Source: DATBAK01 sp038240075 (GTDB lineage Bacteria > Actinomycetota > Acidimicrobiia > IMCC26256 > PALSA-610). Taken from it: a stretch of 64,000 bases of DNA. Every line of letters starts with the position of its first letter. The first letter of the stretch is position 1. A program made the position numbers and the translations under genes. The notes under the pieces were generated by a model, which was not told the origin of the DNA, searched no databases, and was given only the letters and a program-made list of their open reading frames with translations. Shown here in pieces: positions 16,087 to 24,262 of the stretch. The stretch lies in the NCBI GenBank assembly GCA_038240075.1, contig JBBSEC010000001.1, positions 62,001 through 126,000 of the forward strand, given 5' to 3'.

Positions 16087-17052
16087 GTGACCCCGCCTTC
16101 CGAGAAGGTCGATCCCGGCTCCGGCGACACGGCCGCGCTCGTCGACCGCGCCCGCGGCGGTGACCGGGTCGCGATCGCCCGCCTGATCTCGCTCGTCGAG
16201 GCCGGAGGCGCGCCGGCCAAGGCGGTGGCCGCGGCCACCGCTCCGCACGCAGGGCGCGCGTGGACTGTCGGGATCACCGGCGCGCCCGGTGCCGGCAAGT
16301 CGACGCTCACCGACGGGCTCGTGCGCGAGCTGCGCGCCCGCGATCTCGAGGTCGGTGTCCTTGCGGTCGACCCGACCAGCCCGTTCAGCGGCGGCGCGAT
16401 CCTGGGTGATCGCGTGCGCATGCAGGACCACGCGATCGATCCCGGCGTGTTCATCCGGTCGATGGCGACACGCGGTCACCTCGGCGGTCTCGCGCTCGCG
16501 ACCCCGCAGGCGGTCCGTGTGCTCGACGCGGCGGGGAAGCAGTGGATCGTCATCGAGACGGTCGGTGTGGGCCAGGTCGAGGTGGAGATCGCCGGTCACG
16601 CCGACTCGACGGTCGTCGTCGTCAACCCGCGGTGGGGTGACGCGGTGCAGGCGGCCAAGGCCGGGCTGTTGGAGATCGCGGATCTGTTCGTCGTGAACAA
16701 GGCCGATCGACCCGGCGCGGAGGAGACCGTGCGCGATCTCGAAGGCATGCTCGAGCTCTCGGGCGATCTCGCGTGGCGTCCTCCCGTCCTGCTCACCGTC
16801 GCGACCGACGGCACCGGCGTCGGCGAGGTGCGCGACGCGTTACAGGCTCACCGCGAGTTCCTCGAGGCGAACGGTCTGGTCGCCGGGCGACGGAAGGAAC
16901 GGGTGCGCGACGAGCTGCGCGCGATCGTCGCGGAGGAGCTGCGCGAGCAGGCGGCGGTGATCGGTTCGGGAGCGCGCTTCGAGGCACTGGTCGAACAGGT
17001 CGCGGCGCGCGAGCTCGATCCGTTCGCGGCCGCCGCCGAGTTGCTTCGCTGA
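16087..17052 (+). CDS. meaB: MeaB/ArgK-type G3E GTPase, chaperone of B12-dependent mutases
   Basis: 321 residues. Walker A GAPGAGKST (65-73), DPTSPFSGGAILGDRVRM, IETVGVGQVEVEI (the Walker B/switch region) and NKAD (nucleotide specificity) identify MeaB. These GTPases load, protect and reactivate adenosylcobalamin in methylmalonyl- or isobutyryl-CoA mutase. The likely client here is the mutase large subunit at 3571, though the small subunit is outside the window. GTG start, leaderless by the -10 at 16075. Confidence 0.93.
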   Translation: MTPPSEKVDPGSGDTAALVDRARGGDRVAIARLISLVEAGGAPAKAVAAATAPHAGRAWTVGITGAPGAGKSTLTDGLVRELRARDLEVGVLAVDPTSPFSGGAILGDRVRMQDHAIDPGVFIRSMATRGHLGGLALATPQAVRVLDAAGKQWIVIETVGVGQVEVEIAGHADSTVVVVNPRWGDAVQAAKAGLLEIADLFVVNKADRPGAEETVRDLEGMLELSGDLAWRPPVLLTVATDGTGVGEVRDALQAHREFLEANGLVAGRRKERVRDELRAIVAEELREQAAVIGSGARFEALVEQVAARELDPFAAAAELLR

Positions 17053-17068
17053 GGGCGGCGGCGTCGCG

Positions 17069-17734
17069 ATGGTCCACCCGCTCTCGGTGCTGCTCAACGG
17101 GGCCGCGCACGGCCGGTTCCCGGAGCCCGACGGCGCGGTGCACGTGCTGCCGCCGCTTCCGGGCCAGCTCGAAGCGCTGGTCGCGTTCACGGGCACCTTC
17201 TTCCTCACCGGAGCCGTGAGCCAGGCCGAGGTCGACGAGCGGGTGCCGCGCGGCGAGTTCAGCATCCCGATGTCGGGCGGATTCGTGCAGTGGCTGGGCG
17301 AGCGGCTGGGAGCGCCCGCGGCCGAGACGCAGGACATCGTGTTCGTCGCGGTGTCGCCCGGTGCCGACGAAGCGGTGAGCGACGCCGAGCCGACCGCGTT
17401 GATGGAGGTCGCAGAGTCGAGTCATCCACGAGTCGCGCTCGCCGCGCGCTACCGGAGCGACGTGCGCGTGTACGAGACTGCGGATGGCGGCGGTGTCGTG
17501 GTGCTCGGCCGCGGCATCACCCGGCGTTGGGAGCTCGCGTTCGAGGTGGACCCCGACGCCCGCAACGCCCGCCTCGGACGCGCGCTCGCCGCGGCCGCGG
17601 TGCGTCTGCTCCCGCAGGGCACGCCGGTGTGGGCGCAGGTCGCGCCGGGAAACACGGCCTCGGTGCGCGCCATCATCGGCGCGGGGTTCACGCCGGCGGG
17701 TGCCGAGATCCTGTTCATGCGCGAGCCCAGGTAG
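17069..17734 (+). CDS. GNAT-like acetyltransferase domain protein
   Basis: 221 residues. The C-terminal half looks like a GNAT fold: ELAFEVDPDARNARLGRALAAAAVRLLPQGTPVWAQVAPGNTASVRAIIGAGFTPAGAEILF contains the acetyl-CoA-binding loop (R-x-G-R-A-L) and the usual NxAS...GF ending. The N-terminal half is unassigned. The ATG lies 17 nt after the meaB stop with GAGGGCGG upstream, so it is probably cotranscribed with meaB. Substrate unknown. Confidence 0.7.
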   Translation: MVHPLSVLLNGAAHGRFPEPDGAVHVLPPLPGQLEALVAFTGTFFLTGAVSQAEVDERVPRGEFSIPMSGGFVQWLGERLGAPAAETQDIVFVAVSPGADEAVSDAEPTALMEVAESSHPRVALAARYRSDVRVYETADGGGVVVLGRGITRRWELAFEVDPDARNARLGRALAAAAVRLLPQGTPVWAQVAPGNTASVRAIIGAGFTPAGAEILFMREPR

Positions 17735-17737
17735 CCT
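17732..17737 (+). promoter_or_regulatory. -10 hexamer TAGCCT overlapping the upstream stop codon
   Basis: The TAG stop of the GNAT gene forms the first half of TAGCCT, which ends 8 nt before the TTG start of the hydratase. No Shine-Dalgarno at useful spacing. Confidence 0.45.
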
Positions 17738-17745
17738 CCAAACTC

Positions 17746-18543
17746 TTGGCAGACGAGAGCGTCGACTTCAGCGGTGCGGTGACCGTCACGATCGAAGGCG
17801 GTGTCGCGCTGATCACGCTCGATCGTCCGCCGCTCAACGCGCTCTCGGCCGGCCTGCTCGCCGCGCTCGCGAAGCAGGCGCGCACGCTCAGCACCGATGA
17901 CGCGGTCAAGGTGGTCGTGATCACGGGCAACGACCGCGCGTTCGCGGCCGGCGCCGATGTGACCGAGTTCGAACCGAATCGCGAGTCGGCCCGGCTCGTT
18001 GCGGCGTCGTTCCGCACCGCGTGCGACGCGATTGCCGGCATCGGGTGCCCGGTGATCGCCGCGATCCGCGGCTACGCGCTCGGTGGTGGTCTCGAGGTCG
18101 CGCTCGCATGCGACCTGCGGGTTGCGGCCGACACCACGCGGGTCGGGCAGCCCGAGATCCTCCTCGGCATCATTCCCGGCGGCGGCGCGACGCAGCGGCT
18201 GGCGAGGCTCGTCGGCGCGTCGCGGGCGAAGGAGATGATCTGGAGCGGGCGCCAGGTGCGCGCCGACGAAGCGCTCGCGATGGGCCTCGTCGACCGGGTC
18301 GTCCCCGCCGACGACGTGCTCGACAACGCGTTGGCGTGGGCACGGTCGTTCGCGTCGGGCGCGGTGGCGGCGATGAGCCTCGCGAAGCGTGCGATCGACG
18401 ACGGCCTCGAGCGCTCACTCGTCGAAGGCCTCGATCTCGAGGCCGACCGCTTCGCCGACGCGTTCGAGACCCACGACGCCGCCGTGGGGATTGCGAGCTA
18501 CCTGGATCACGGGCCGGGCAAGGCCCACTTCACGGGGTCGTAG
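17746..18543 (+). CDS. Enoyl-CoA hydratase/isomerase family protein
   Basis: 265-residue crotonase. Oxyanion-hole loops AFAAGADVTEF and RGYALGGGLEVALACD are present, and both catalytic glutamates of true enoyl-CoA hydratases are retained (Glu in GGGLEVAL and in GQPEILLGIIPGGGATQRL). Hydration of 2-enoyl-CoA in fatty-acid or branched-chain degradation is likely. The TTG start is chosen from the leaderless -10 spacing; no better ATG or GTG exists upstream after the previous stop. Its 3' end overlaps the convergent reductase gene by 14 bp. Confidence 0.9.
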   Translation: MADESVDFSGAVTVTIEGGVALITLDRPPLNALSAGLLAALAKQARTLSTDDAVKVVVITGNDRAFAAGADVTEFEPNRESARLVAASFRTACDAIAGIGCPVIAAIRGYALGGGLEVALACDLRVAADTTRVGQPEILLGIIPGGGATQRLARLVGASRAKEMIWSGRQVRADEALAMGLVDRVVPADDVLDNALAWARSFASGAVAAMSLAKRAIDDGLERSLVEGLDLEADRFADAFETHDAAVGIASYLDHGPGKAHFTGS

Positions 18544-19498
18544 CCGCGAGGAACTCGTCCGCGGAGCGCGATTGCGGAGCCGCGCCGGCGCGTGCCATGT
18601 CGGTGCAGACCCGGGCGAGCGCTTCGTTGACGGGGGCGGGAACTCCGTGGAGGCGCGCGAGCAACACGATCTCACCGTTGAGGTAGTCGGACTCGACACG
18701 GCCCGTCCGCCGTTCGAGGCTCTGCCACGACGAACCGCCGCCGCGCCGCGCGGAACCGATCGGGCGCATGCGCAGGGTGTCGCCGCGGAGGGCCGCGTCT
18801 TCCTCGTTCGACGCGAAGTCGATGCCGGCGGCGCGCAGCACGGCCGCACCTTCCCGGCGCACCTGCTGCGCGACCGCGTTGCGCGCGTCCGATGGCGCGA
18901 ATGAGGCCTCGGCCGCGTTGGCCAGGTTCATCAGCAGCTTCGTGTGCTTCCAACGCATGATGTCGGGCCGCGCCTCGGACGCGAAGGTCGCGTCGCGCAA
19001 CGCGGCCGCTATTGCCTCTGCGGCCGTGTCGACCCCGGTGGGGAATCGGCCGAGATGCAGGATGCCGGGTGTCGGCGATGAGTAGGCCTGCACCACGCCG
19101 GGCACGAGATGGGTCGTGGGCAACATGACGCACATCCCGTAGACGTTCGCGAACAGGCGCAGCGCGGCCCGTTCGTTCTCGACTCCGTTCTGTGCACACA
19201 CGATCGGCGTGGTGGGTGCGGCGACGGCCGTCAACGCGGCCAAGGCGTCGGCCGTGTCCTGCGACTTCATTGCGAGGATCACGACGTCGCCGGCGCCGAT
19301 GTGCAACCGCGACGGATGTTCGACGGCCTCAACCGCGGTCGTCACCGGGCCATCGGCGGATTCGACCGTGAGACCCTGCGAACGGATGGCCTCGAAGTGC
19401 TCACCGCGCGCGATCAGCACGACGTCGTGGCCGTGCTCGGCCAGCCGGCCGCCGATCACCCCGCCGACGGCACCGGCGCCGTGGACGACGAACCTCAC
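18530..19498 (-). CDS. Ketopantoate reductase family protein (PanE/ApbA-like)
   Basis: 322 residues. N-terminal Rossmann loop VHGAGAVGGVIGGRLAEHGHDVVLIARG, VILAMKSQDT and CAQNGVENE, then the conserved Lys of the helical domain in RWKHTKLLMNLANAA, are typical of 2-dehydropantoate 2-reductases. Many homologues act on other 2-oxoacids, and the operon partners (F420-type oxidoreductase, SRPBCC, GalT) do not point to pantothenate, so panE is not assigned. The GTG start overlaps the stop of the upstream gene (GTGA). Confidence 0.85.
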   Translation of the reverse strand: MRFVVHGAGAVGGVIGGRLAEHGHDVVLIARGEHFEAIRSQGLTVESADGPVTTAVEAVEHPSRLHIGAGDVVILAMKSQDTADALAALTAVAAPTTPIVCAQNGVENERAALRLFANVYGMCVMLPTTHLVPGVVQAYSSPTPGILHLGRFPTGVDTAAEAIAAALRDATFASEARPDIMRWKHTKLLMNLANAAEASFAPSDARNAVAQQVRREGAAVLRAAGIDFASNEEDAALRGDTLRMRPIGSARRGGGSSWQSLERRTGRVESDYLNGEIVLLARLHGVPAPVNEALARVCTDMARAGAAPQSRSADEFLAATTP

Positions 19499-20478
19499 GG
19501 CCGGGCCGCGATCAGGGTCTCCTCCACGACCTTGCTCCGATCCTCTCCCCACGGCAGTGGGAAGACGATCGGGGTGTCGACACCGGCGTCGACGTACGCC
19601 TGCACCGAGTCGGCGACGTGCTTCGCGTCCCCCATGATCTGCACGCCGTCGACCCACGCGTCGGAGACCGCAGCGATGGCCGCGTCGCGTTCGCGAGCTT
19701 CGTGGTGGGCGCGCACCTCGGCAACCGCGTCGGCGTACCCGGCACGTGCGAAGTTCACCGCGTACGCGTCGACGACGGCGTAGGAGAAGAGGTCGCGGCG
19801 CGCGGATTCGGCGTAGCGGTCGCGGTCGGTGACGCCGACGTGCACGTACGCGTAGATGCGGGCCGGCCCACCGGCACGAACCTGCTCGACCGACCACGGA
19901 ACGAGCGATGCCGGCAGGTAGTTGAGCAGCACGCCGTCGGCGACCTCTCCCGCAAGCTTCAGCATCCCGGCGTTCAGTGCGCCGATAATGATCTTGGGTT
20001 TGCGCTCGGTTGGCCGGAGTCCGAGCCGGAACCGGGACACGCGGTAGAAGTCGCCGTCGAACGACACCGTCTCGCCCGAGAGGCATTCGCGCACGAGCGC
20101 GACGTACTCGCGCACCTGCGCGAGTGGCCGGTCGCCGTAGGTCGCGCCGTGCCAACGACCCGCGACCGCGGGCGACGAGATGCCGATGCCGAGGAAGATG
20201 TCGCGGTCGGGCGCGAGCTGCTGCAGTGTCGCCGCGGCCATCGCCGCGAGCGGCGGGGTGCGAAGCTGCAGCGCGAGCACGCCGGTGCCGAGGCCCAGGG
20301 TGGGTGCCGCCACCGACACCGCACCGAGCAGTGAGAACGCCTCGCTCCCGTTGGCCTCGGCGACCCACAGCGAGTCGTATCCGAGGCGTTCCGCGAGGCG
20401 CGCGGTCGTGATCGTCGTCGGCGCGCCGAGCGCCTGCAGTGACGCGGTCGTGGCGCCGTAGACCGTCGCGGGTCCCAT
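19495..20478 (-). CDS. LLM class F420-dependent oxidoreductase
   Basis: 327 residues; luciferase-like TIM barrel. Seen: ARLAERLGYDSLWVAEANGSEAFSLLGAVSVAAPTLGLGTGVLAL, FLGIGISSPAV, PKIIIGALNAGMLKLAGEVADGVLLNYL. The family uses F420 or FMN; the cofD/cofE locus in this window makes F420 likely (inference). The start is the ATG at 20478, 7 nt after AGGAG; an ATG six bases upstream sits only 1 nt from the same site. Third gene of the galT operon; substrate unknown. Confidence 0.87.
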   Translation of the reverse strand: MGPATVYGATTASLQALGAPTTITTARLAERLGYDSLWVAEANGSEAFSLLGAVSVAAPTLGLGTGVLALQLRTPPLAAMAAATLQQLAPDRDIFLGIGISSPAVAGRWHGATYGDRPLAQVREYVALVRECLSGETVSFDGDFYRVSRFRLGLRPTERKPKIIIGALNAGMLKLAGEVADGVLLNYLPASLVPWSVEQVRAGGPARIYAYVHVGVTDRDRYAESARRDLFSYAVVDAYAVNFARAGYADAVAEVRAHHEARERDAAIAAVSDAWVDGVQIMGDAKHVADSVQAYVDAGVDTPIVFPLPWGEDRSKVVEETLIAARP

Positions 20479-20520
20479 GGTCATGCTCCTCTTCTCGCGG
20501 TGTTCCTCACGATGTTTCCG

Positions 20521-20964
20521 TCACGATGCTTCGATGATGCGTTGCAGGCGGGCGAGGTTGCCGCGCCAGAGCCGTTTCAGCACGGGCTTGGCGACCTGCT
20601 CGCCGACCGGCCCGCCCATCCACCACGGGAACCGCAGCCGTTCGTTCCAGCAGAACCGGGTCTGACCGCGACGCTTCCGCTTGATCGTGAACTGCCCGCG
20701 CCCGGTGACGACGCCACGGTGCTCGATCCCCATCGTGTGGCCCGGGTCCCAGTCGGTGATGGTCATGCGGTCGGTCGTGCGGAACGGTCCGACGCGCGTG
20801 AGGCAGTCGAACTCGGTTCCGATGCCGCGCCGGCGTGACGACACGAACGTGATGCGCTCCGCGTCGGCCATCCAGTCGGTGTGGTGCTCGATCGACTCGA
20901 CGACGTCCCACACGGCTGCGGGCGACGCGTCGATGGTGGTGCACACGTGAATCTTGACAGTCAT
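20521..20964 (-). CDS. SRPBCC (START/polyketide cyclase-like) family protein
   Basis: 147 residues. Start of the fold MTVKIHVCTTIDASPAAVWDVVESIEHHTDWMADAERITFV, then GPFRTTDRMTITDWDPGHTMGIEHRGVVTGRGQFTIKR and a C-terminal helix are the SRPBCC helix-grip layout that binds hydrophobic ligands. Function unknown. The ATG overlaps the galT stop by 4 bp (ATGA). Confidence 0.82.
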   Translation of the reverse strand: MTVKIHVCTTIDASPAAVWDVVESIEHHTDWMADAERITFVSSRRRGIGTEFDCLTRVGPFRTTDRMTITDWDPGHTMGIEHRGVVTGRGQFTIKRKRRGQTRFCWNERLRFPWWMGGPVGEQVAKPVLKRLWRGNLARLQRIIEAS

Positions 20965-21905
20965 GCTGCCGTGCCTTCGGGCGCGGGTTCGTCGCGCAAC
21001 GCCGTGGCGGCGTGCTCGGGCGGGACGATGTTGACGAACAGACCGGTGCCCCGTTCGAAACCGGCCGTGACACTGAGCCGGGGCGTGATGCGCACGTACC
21101 AGTGGTATCCGGGGCGTGCCGCCGGCGGTGCCGTGTGGATCACGAGGTTGTAGGGCGGGTCTCCGAGCAGGCCGGCGAGCCGGCCCAACACGTCGTGAAC
21201 CGAGCGGCCGACGACGTCGATCTCGGGGTCGGTTGCCTCGTCGAACCGCGCCCGCGTCGACCGGTGCGCGACGAGCACCTCGAACGGCTCGCTCGCGCCC
21301 GGCGTGCACCACGCGGGTGCCGGCCCGTCGATGATCGCGAACTCCGACCCGCGCGCGGTGCTCAACGAGTCGGCGACGAGGTCGCGGCCCGACCGGTCGA
21401 AGCGGGCGAGATCGTCGTTCACGGCCGGAGGAACGAAGTCGAGCGCGACGAGTTGCGCGTGCGGATGCTCGATCGACGCGCCCGCGGCCCGGCCGTGGTT
21501 CACGAACGGCACGACGTGCGCGAGCCCGGCGCCGAGGTGCAGCGCGGCGCGGTCACGTAGGACGCGCAGGACGTCGATCGCGGCATCCGTCGGCAGCGCG
21601 CCGAGCGACCGGTCGTGCGCGGGTGACAGCACGATGACCTCGTGCGCGCCGGCGACGGCGCCGCCGACGATGGGGTAGAGGTTGGGCACGACCCGGGTCG
21701 TCCACCCCGGCTCGTCGGCCGGGCCGAGGCCCAGACGGGCGACCTCCGGTGGTGTCTCGTGCTCGTGACCCGGACAGAACGGACAGTGCTCGGGATGCGC
21801 GGGCGGCGGCTCGACCGGCCGGCGGAACGTCTCGGGCCGCGCGGCGCGGTCGCCGGCGACGATGACGAGCCGGTCGGTCAGCGCATCATGTCTGATCTCG
21901 GGCAT
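20961..21905 (-). CDS. galT: Galactose-1-phosphate uridylyltransferase
   Basis: 314 residues. HIT-type transferase of the Leloir pathway: exchanges UDP-glucose and galactose 1-phosphate. Zinc-ligand pair Cys41-x2-Cys44 (HCPFCPGHE), NLYPI, NHGRAAGASIEHPHAQ with the nucleophilic His149 in His-Pro-His-x-Gln, and the C-terminal GYHWYVRITPR. Two GalE-like epimerases lie at 23312 and 47618. The ATG at 21905 is likely leaderless from a promoter that overlaps that of the divergent flavoprotein gene. Confidence 0.92.
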   Translation of the reverse strand: MPEIRHDALTDRLVIVAGDRAARPETFRRPVEPPPAHPEHCPFCPGHEHETPPEVARLGLGPADEPGWTTRVVPNLYPIVGGAVAGAHEVIVLSPAHDRSLGALPTDAAIDVLRVLRDRAALHLGAGLAHVVPFVNHGRAAGASIEHPHAQLVALDFVPPAVNDDLARFDRSGRDLVADSLSTARGSEFAIIDGPAPAWCTPGASEPFEVLVAHRSTRARFDEATDPEIDVVGRSVHDVLGRLAGLLGDPPYNLVIHTAPPAARPGYHWYVRITPRLSVTAGFERGTGLFVNIVPPEHAATALRDEPAPEGTAA

Positions 21906-21912
21906 GGATTAG

Positions 21913-21919
21913 TACCCTA
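21913..21919. promoter_or_regulatory. Overlapping divergent -10 elements (galT and LpdA-like gene)
   Basis: Within a 19-bp gap, plus-strand TACCCT (21913-21918) ends 6 nt before the GTG at 21925. Minus-strand TAGGGT (21919-21914) ends 8 nt before the galT ATG. The two hexamers share five base pairs, centred on CCCTAGGG. Confidence 0.55.
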
Positions 21920-21924
21920 GGGCT

Positions 21925-23283
21925 GTGCCTGTGCGCTTCGTGATCCTCGGTGGTGGCCCGGCGGGAAACACCGCGGCGACCGTCGCCGCGACCCTCGGCG
22001 CCGAGGTCACCCTGATCGAGCGCGACGTCGTCGGCGGCGCGGCGCACCTCTGGGACTGCATCCCGTCGAAGGCGATGATCGCGACCGGCGGCCAGCTTTC
22101 GGAGCTCACCCGGGCCCGCGTGATGGGCTTGCGCGCCGAAGGCAACCTCGACTTCGACGCGCTGCGCGAGCGGGTGGCCTCGATCGAGGGCCGCCTGCAC
22201 GAGTCGGTCCGGAGCCTGCTCGAGTCGCAGGGTGTGCGCATGATCTCCGGTACCGGGCGTTTCGTCGGTCCCTACACCGTCGCGGTCGAGACCGAGGCGG
22301 GCACCGAAGAGATCGACGGCGACGCCATCCTGCTCGCGACCGGTTCGCGCCCGCGCATTCCCGACTGGGTCGCCGCCGACGGCGAACGCATCCTCACGAC
22401 CCGGCAGGCCTACCCGCCGCCCGAGATCCCCGATCATCTCGTCGTCGTCGGATCCGGTGTCACCGGCGTGGAGTTCACGCACATGTTCAGCGCGCTCGGC
22501 TCGCAGGTCACGCTGATCGTGTCGCGCCAGCAGGTGCTCCCCACCAAGGACCCCGAGGTGGCCTCGGTGCTCGAGGAGGAGTTCCTCTCGCGCGGCGTCA
22601 AGCTCCTCAAGGGTGCCCGCGCGATCGCGATCGACCGCGACGGATCGAAGACGTTCGTCTCGTGCGACGACGGCCGCCGCGCCGACGGCTCGCACACGCT
22701 GCTCGCCATCGGCTCGATCCCCAACAGCAACGACATCGGTTGCGAGGCCGCCGGCATCCACGTCGACGAGCGCGGCTACGTGCCCGGCAACCGGCACTGC
22801 CAGACCAACGTTGCGCACATCTACTCCGCGGGCGATGTCTCGGGGCGGTTGCCGCTCTCGTCGGTCGCGGCGATGCAGGGACGCAAGATCGCGGAGCACG
22901 TGATGGGGCTCACCGCGGTCGCGCACCGCCATCTCGATTACGACAAGGCCGCGTCGGCCATCTTCACCGAGCCCGAGATCGCCGATGTCGGTCTCGCCGA
23001 GGCCGAAGCCTTCGCCGCCGGCCGCAAGCTGCGGGTCACGAAGGTGCCGTTCTCGTCGAACGCGCAGGCGCTCATCAAGGGCGACTCGCGCGGGTTCGTG
23101 AAGATCCTCTCCGATCCGGCCACCGGTGTCGTGCTCGGAGGTTCGATCGTCGGCCGCAACGCCGCCGAGCTGATCAGCGTGGTCGCGCTCGCGGTGACCA
23201 ACCGACTCACCGTCACCGACATCGTCGACTCGCTCCTCGTGCACCCGGCGCTCGCCGAATCGCTCGCCGAGGCCGCGTCGTAG
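21925..23283 (+). CDS. lpdA: LpdA-like NAD(P)H quinone reductase / flavoprotein disulfide reductase family
   Basis: 452 residues. FAD loop ILGGGPAGNTAA, NAD loop VVVGSGVTGVEFTHMFSALGS, second FAD motif IYSAGDVSG and the C-terminal dimerisation domain (FTEPEIADVGL). The redox pair is broken: GGAAHLWDCIPSK has Ala40 where lipoamide dehydrogenases have Cys, keeping only Cys45. The C-terminal VHPALAES keeps the HP dyad. M. tuberculosis LpdA (Rv3303c) has the same loss and is a quinone reductase. Start GTG 21925 fits a leaderless transcript; GTG 21931 has AGGG at better spacing. Confidence 0.87.
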   Translation: MPVRFVILGGGPAGNTAATVAATLGAEVTLIERDVVGGAAHLWDCIPSKAMIATGGQLSELTRARVMGLRAEGNLDFDALRERVASIEGRLHESVRSLLESQGVRMISGTGRFVGPYTVAVETEAGTEEIDGDAILLATGSRPRIPDWVAADGERILTTRQAYPPPEIPDHLVVVGSGVTGVEFTHMFSALGSQVTLIVSRQQVLPTKDPEVASVLEEEFLSRGVKLLKGARAIAIDRDGSKTFVSCDDGRRADGSHTLLAIGSIPNSNDIGCEAAGIHVDERGYVPGNRHCQTNVAHIYSAGDVSGRLPLSSVAAMQGRKIAEHVMGLTAVAHRHLDYDKAASAIFTEPEIADVGLAEAEAFAAGRKLRVTKVPFSSNAQALIKGDSRGFVKILSDPATGVVLGGSIVGRNAAELISVVALAVTNRLTVTDIVDSLLVHPALAESLAEAAS

Positions 23284-23311
23284 CGACCGTGCCATCGTCA
23301 GGGGAGCGCCC

Positions 23312-24259
23312 GTGCGCGCGCTAGTGACCGGTGCGGCCGGATTCGTCGGGAGCCATCTCGTCGAGGGGCTCGTCGCCCAGGGCGACACCGTGCTCGGTGT
23401 CGACTGCTTCACGACCTACTACGACGTCGCGCAGAAGCGCGCGAACGCGGCGGGGCTCGCCGGGCCTGCGGTCGAGATGGTCGACGCCGATCTGCGCGTC
23501 GCCGCGATCGAGCCGTTGCTCGACGGGATCGACGTCGTGTTCCATCAGGCCGCACAGCCGGGAGTGCGGCTCTCGTGGTCGAGCGGGTTCCGCGAGTACG
23601 TCGAGCAGAACGTGATCGTCACGCAACGGCTGCTCGACGCGGTGCTCGTCGCCGGCGCGCGACGTGTGGTCTACGCATCGAGCTCGTCGGTCTACGGCCA
23701 CCAGGCGCGTTACCCGGTCCGCGAGGACGATCTCCCGGCGCCCTTCAGCCCGTACGGGGTGACGAAGCTCGCCGCCGAGCATCTCTGCGGCGTCTACGCA
23801 GAGAACTGGGGCCTCCCGACGGTTTCGTTGCGGTACTTCACCGTGTTCGGTCCGCGGCAGCGGCCCGACATGTCGATCTACCGGTTGTGCGAGTCGGCGC
23901 TCGGCGGCGATGTCTTCCCGTGCTTCGGCGACGGCAGCCAGATCCGCGAGTTCACCTACGTGTCCGACATCGTCTCGGGAAACCTTGCCGCGGCCGCGGC
24001 CGACGTGGCGCCGGGCACGATCGTCAACCTGGCGGGCGGGGGAGAGATCACGCTGTCGGATCTCATCGTGATGGTGGGCGACGTCGCCGGCTCACCGGTC
24101 GGCGTCGAAGCACGACCGTTCGAGCCGGGTGACTCGCGCCGCAACGGTGGCGCGGTCGATCGCGCGAACGCGAGGCTCGGGTGGGAACCGCAGGTGCCCC
24201 TGGCCGACGGGATCAACCTCCAACTCGCCTGGCACCGCTCCCGCATCGCGTCGCGGTAG
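23312..24259 (+). CDS. NAD-dependent sugar-nucleotide epimerase/dehydratase
   Basis: 315 residues, extended SDR. TGAAGFVGSHL, catalytic Tyr/Lys in SPYGVTKLAAEHL, SSSSVYG, and RYFTVFGPRQRPDM are typical of UDP-glucose or UDP-uronate 4-epimerases. GTG start 5 nt after AGGGGAG. It follows the flavoprotein by 28 bp and lies 3 bp before the GH30-like gene, with galT nearby. A galactose or galacturonate role is plausible but the exact substrate is not readable. Confidence 0.85.
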   Translation: MRALVTGAAGFVGSHLVEGLVAQGDTVLGVDCFTTYYDVAQKRANAAGLAGPAVEMVDADLRVAAIEPLLDGIDVVFHQAAQPGVRLSWSSGFREYVEQNVIVTQRLLDAVLVAGARRVVYASSSSVYGHQARYPVREDDLPAPFSPYGVTKLAAEHLCGVYAENWGLPTVSLRYFTVFGPRQRPDMSIYRLCESALGGDVFPCFGDGSQIREFTYVSDIVSGNLAAAAADVAPGTIVNLAGGGEITLSDLIVMVGDVAGSPVGVEARPFEPGDSRRNGGAVDRANARLGWEPQVPLADGINLQLAWHRSRIASR

Positions 24260-24262
24260 ATC

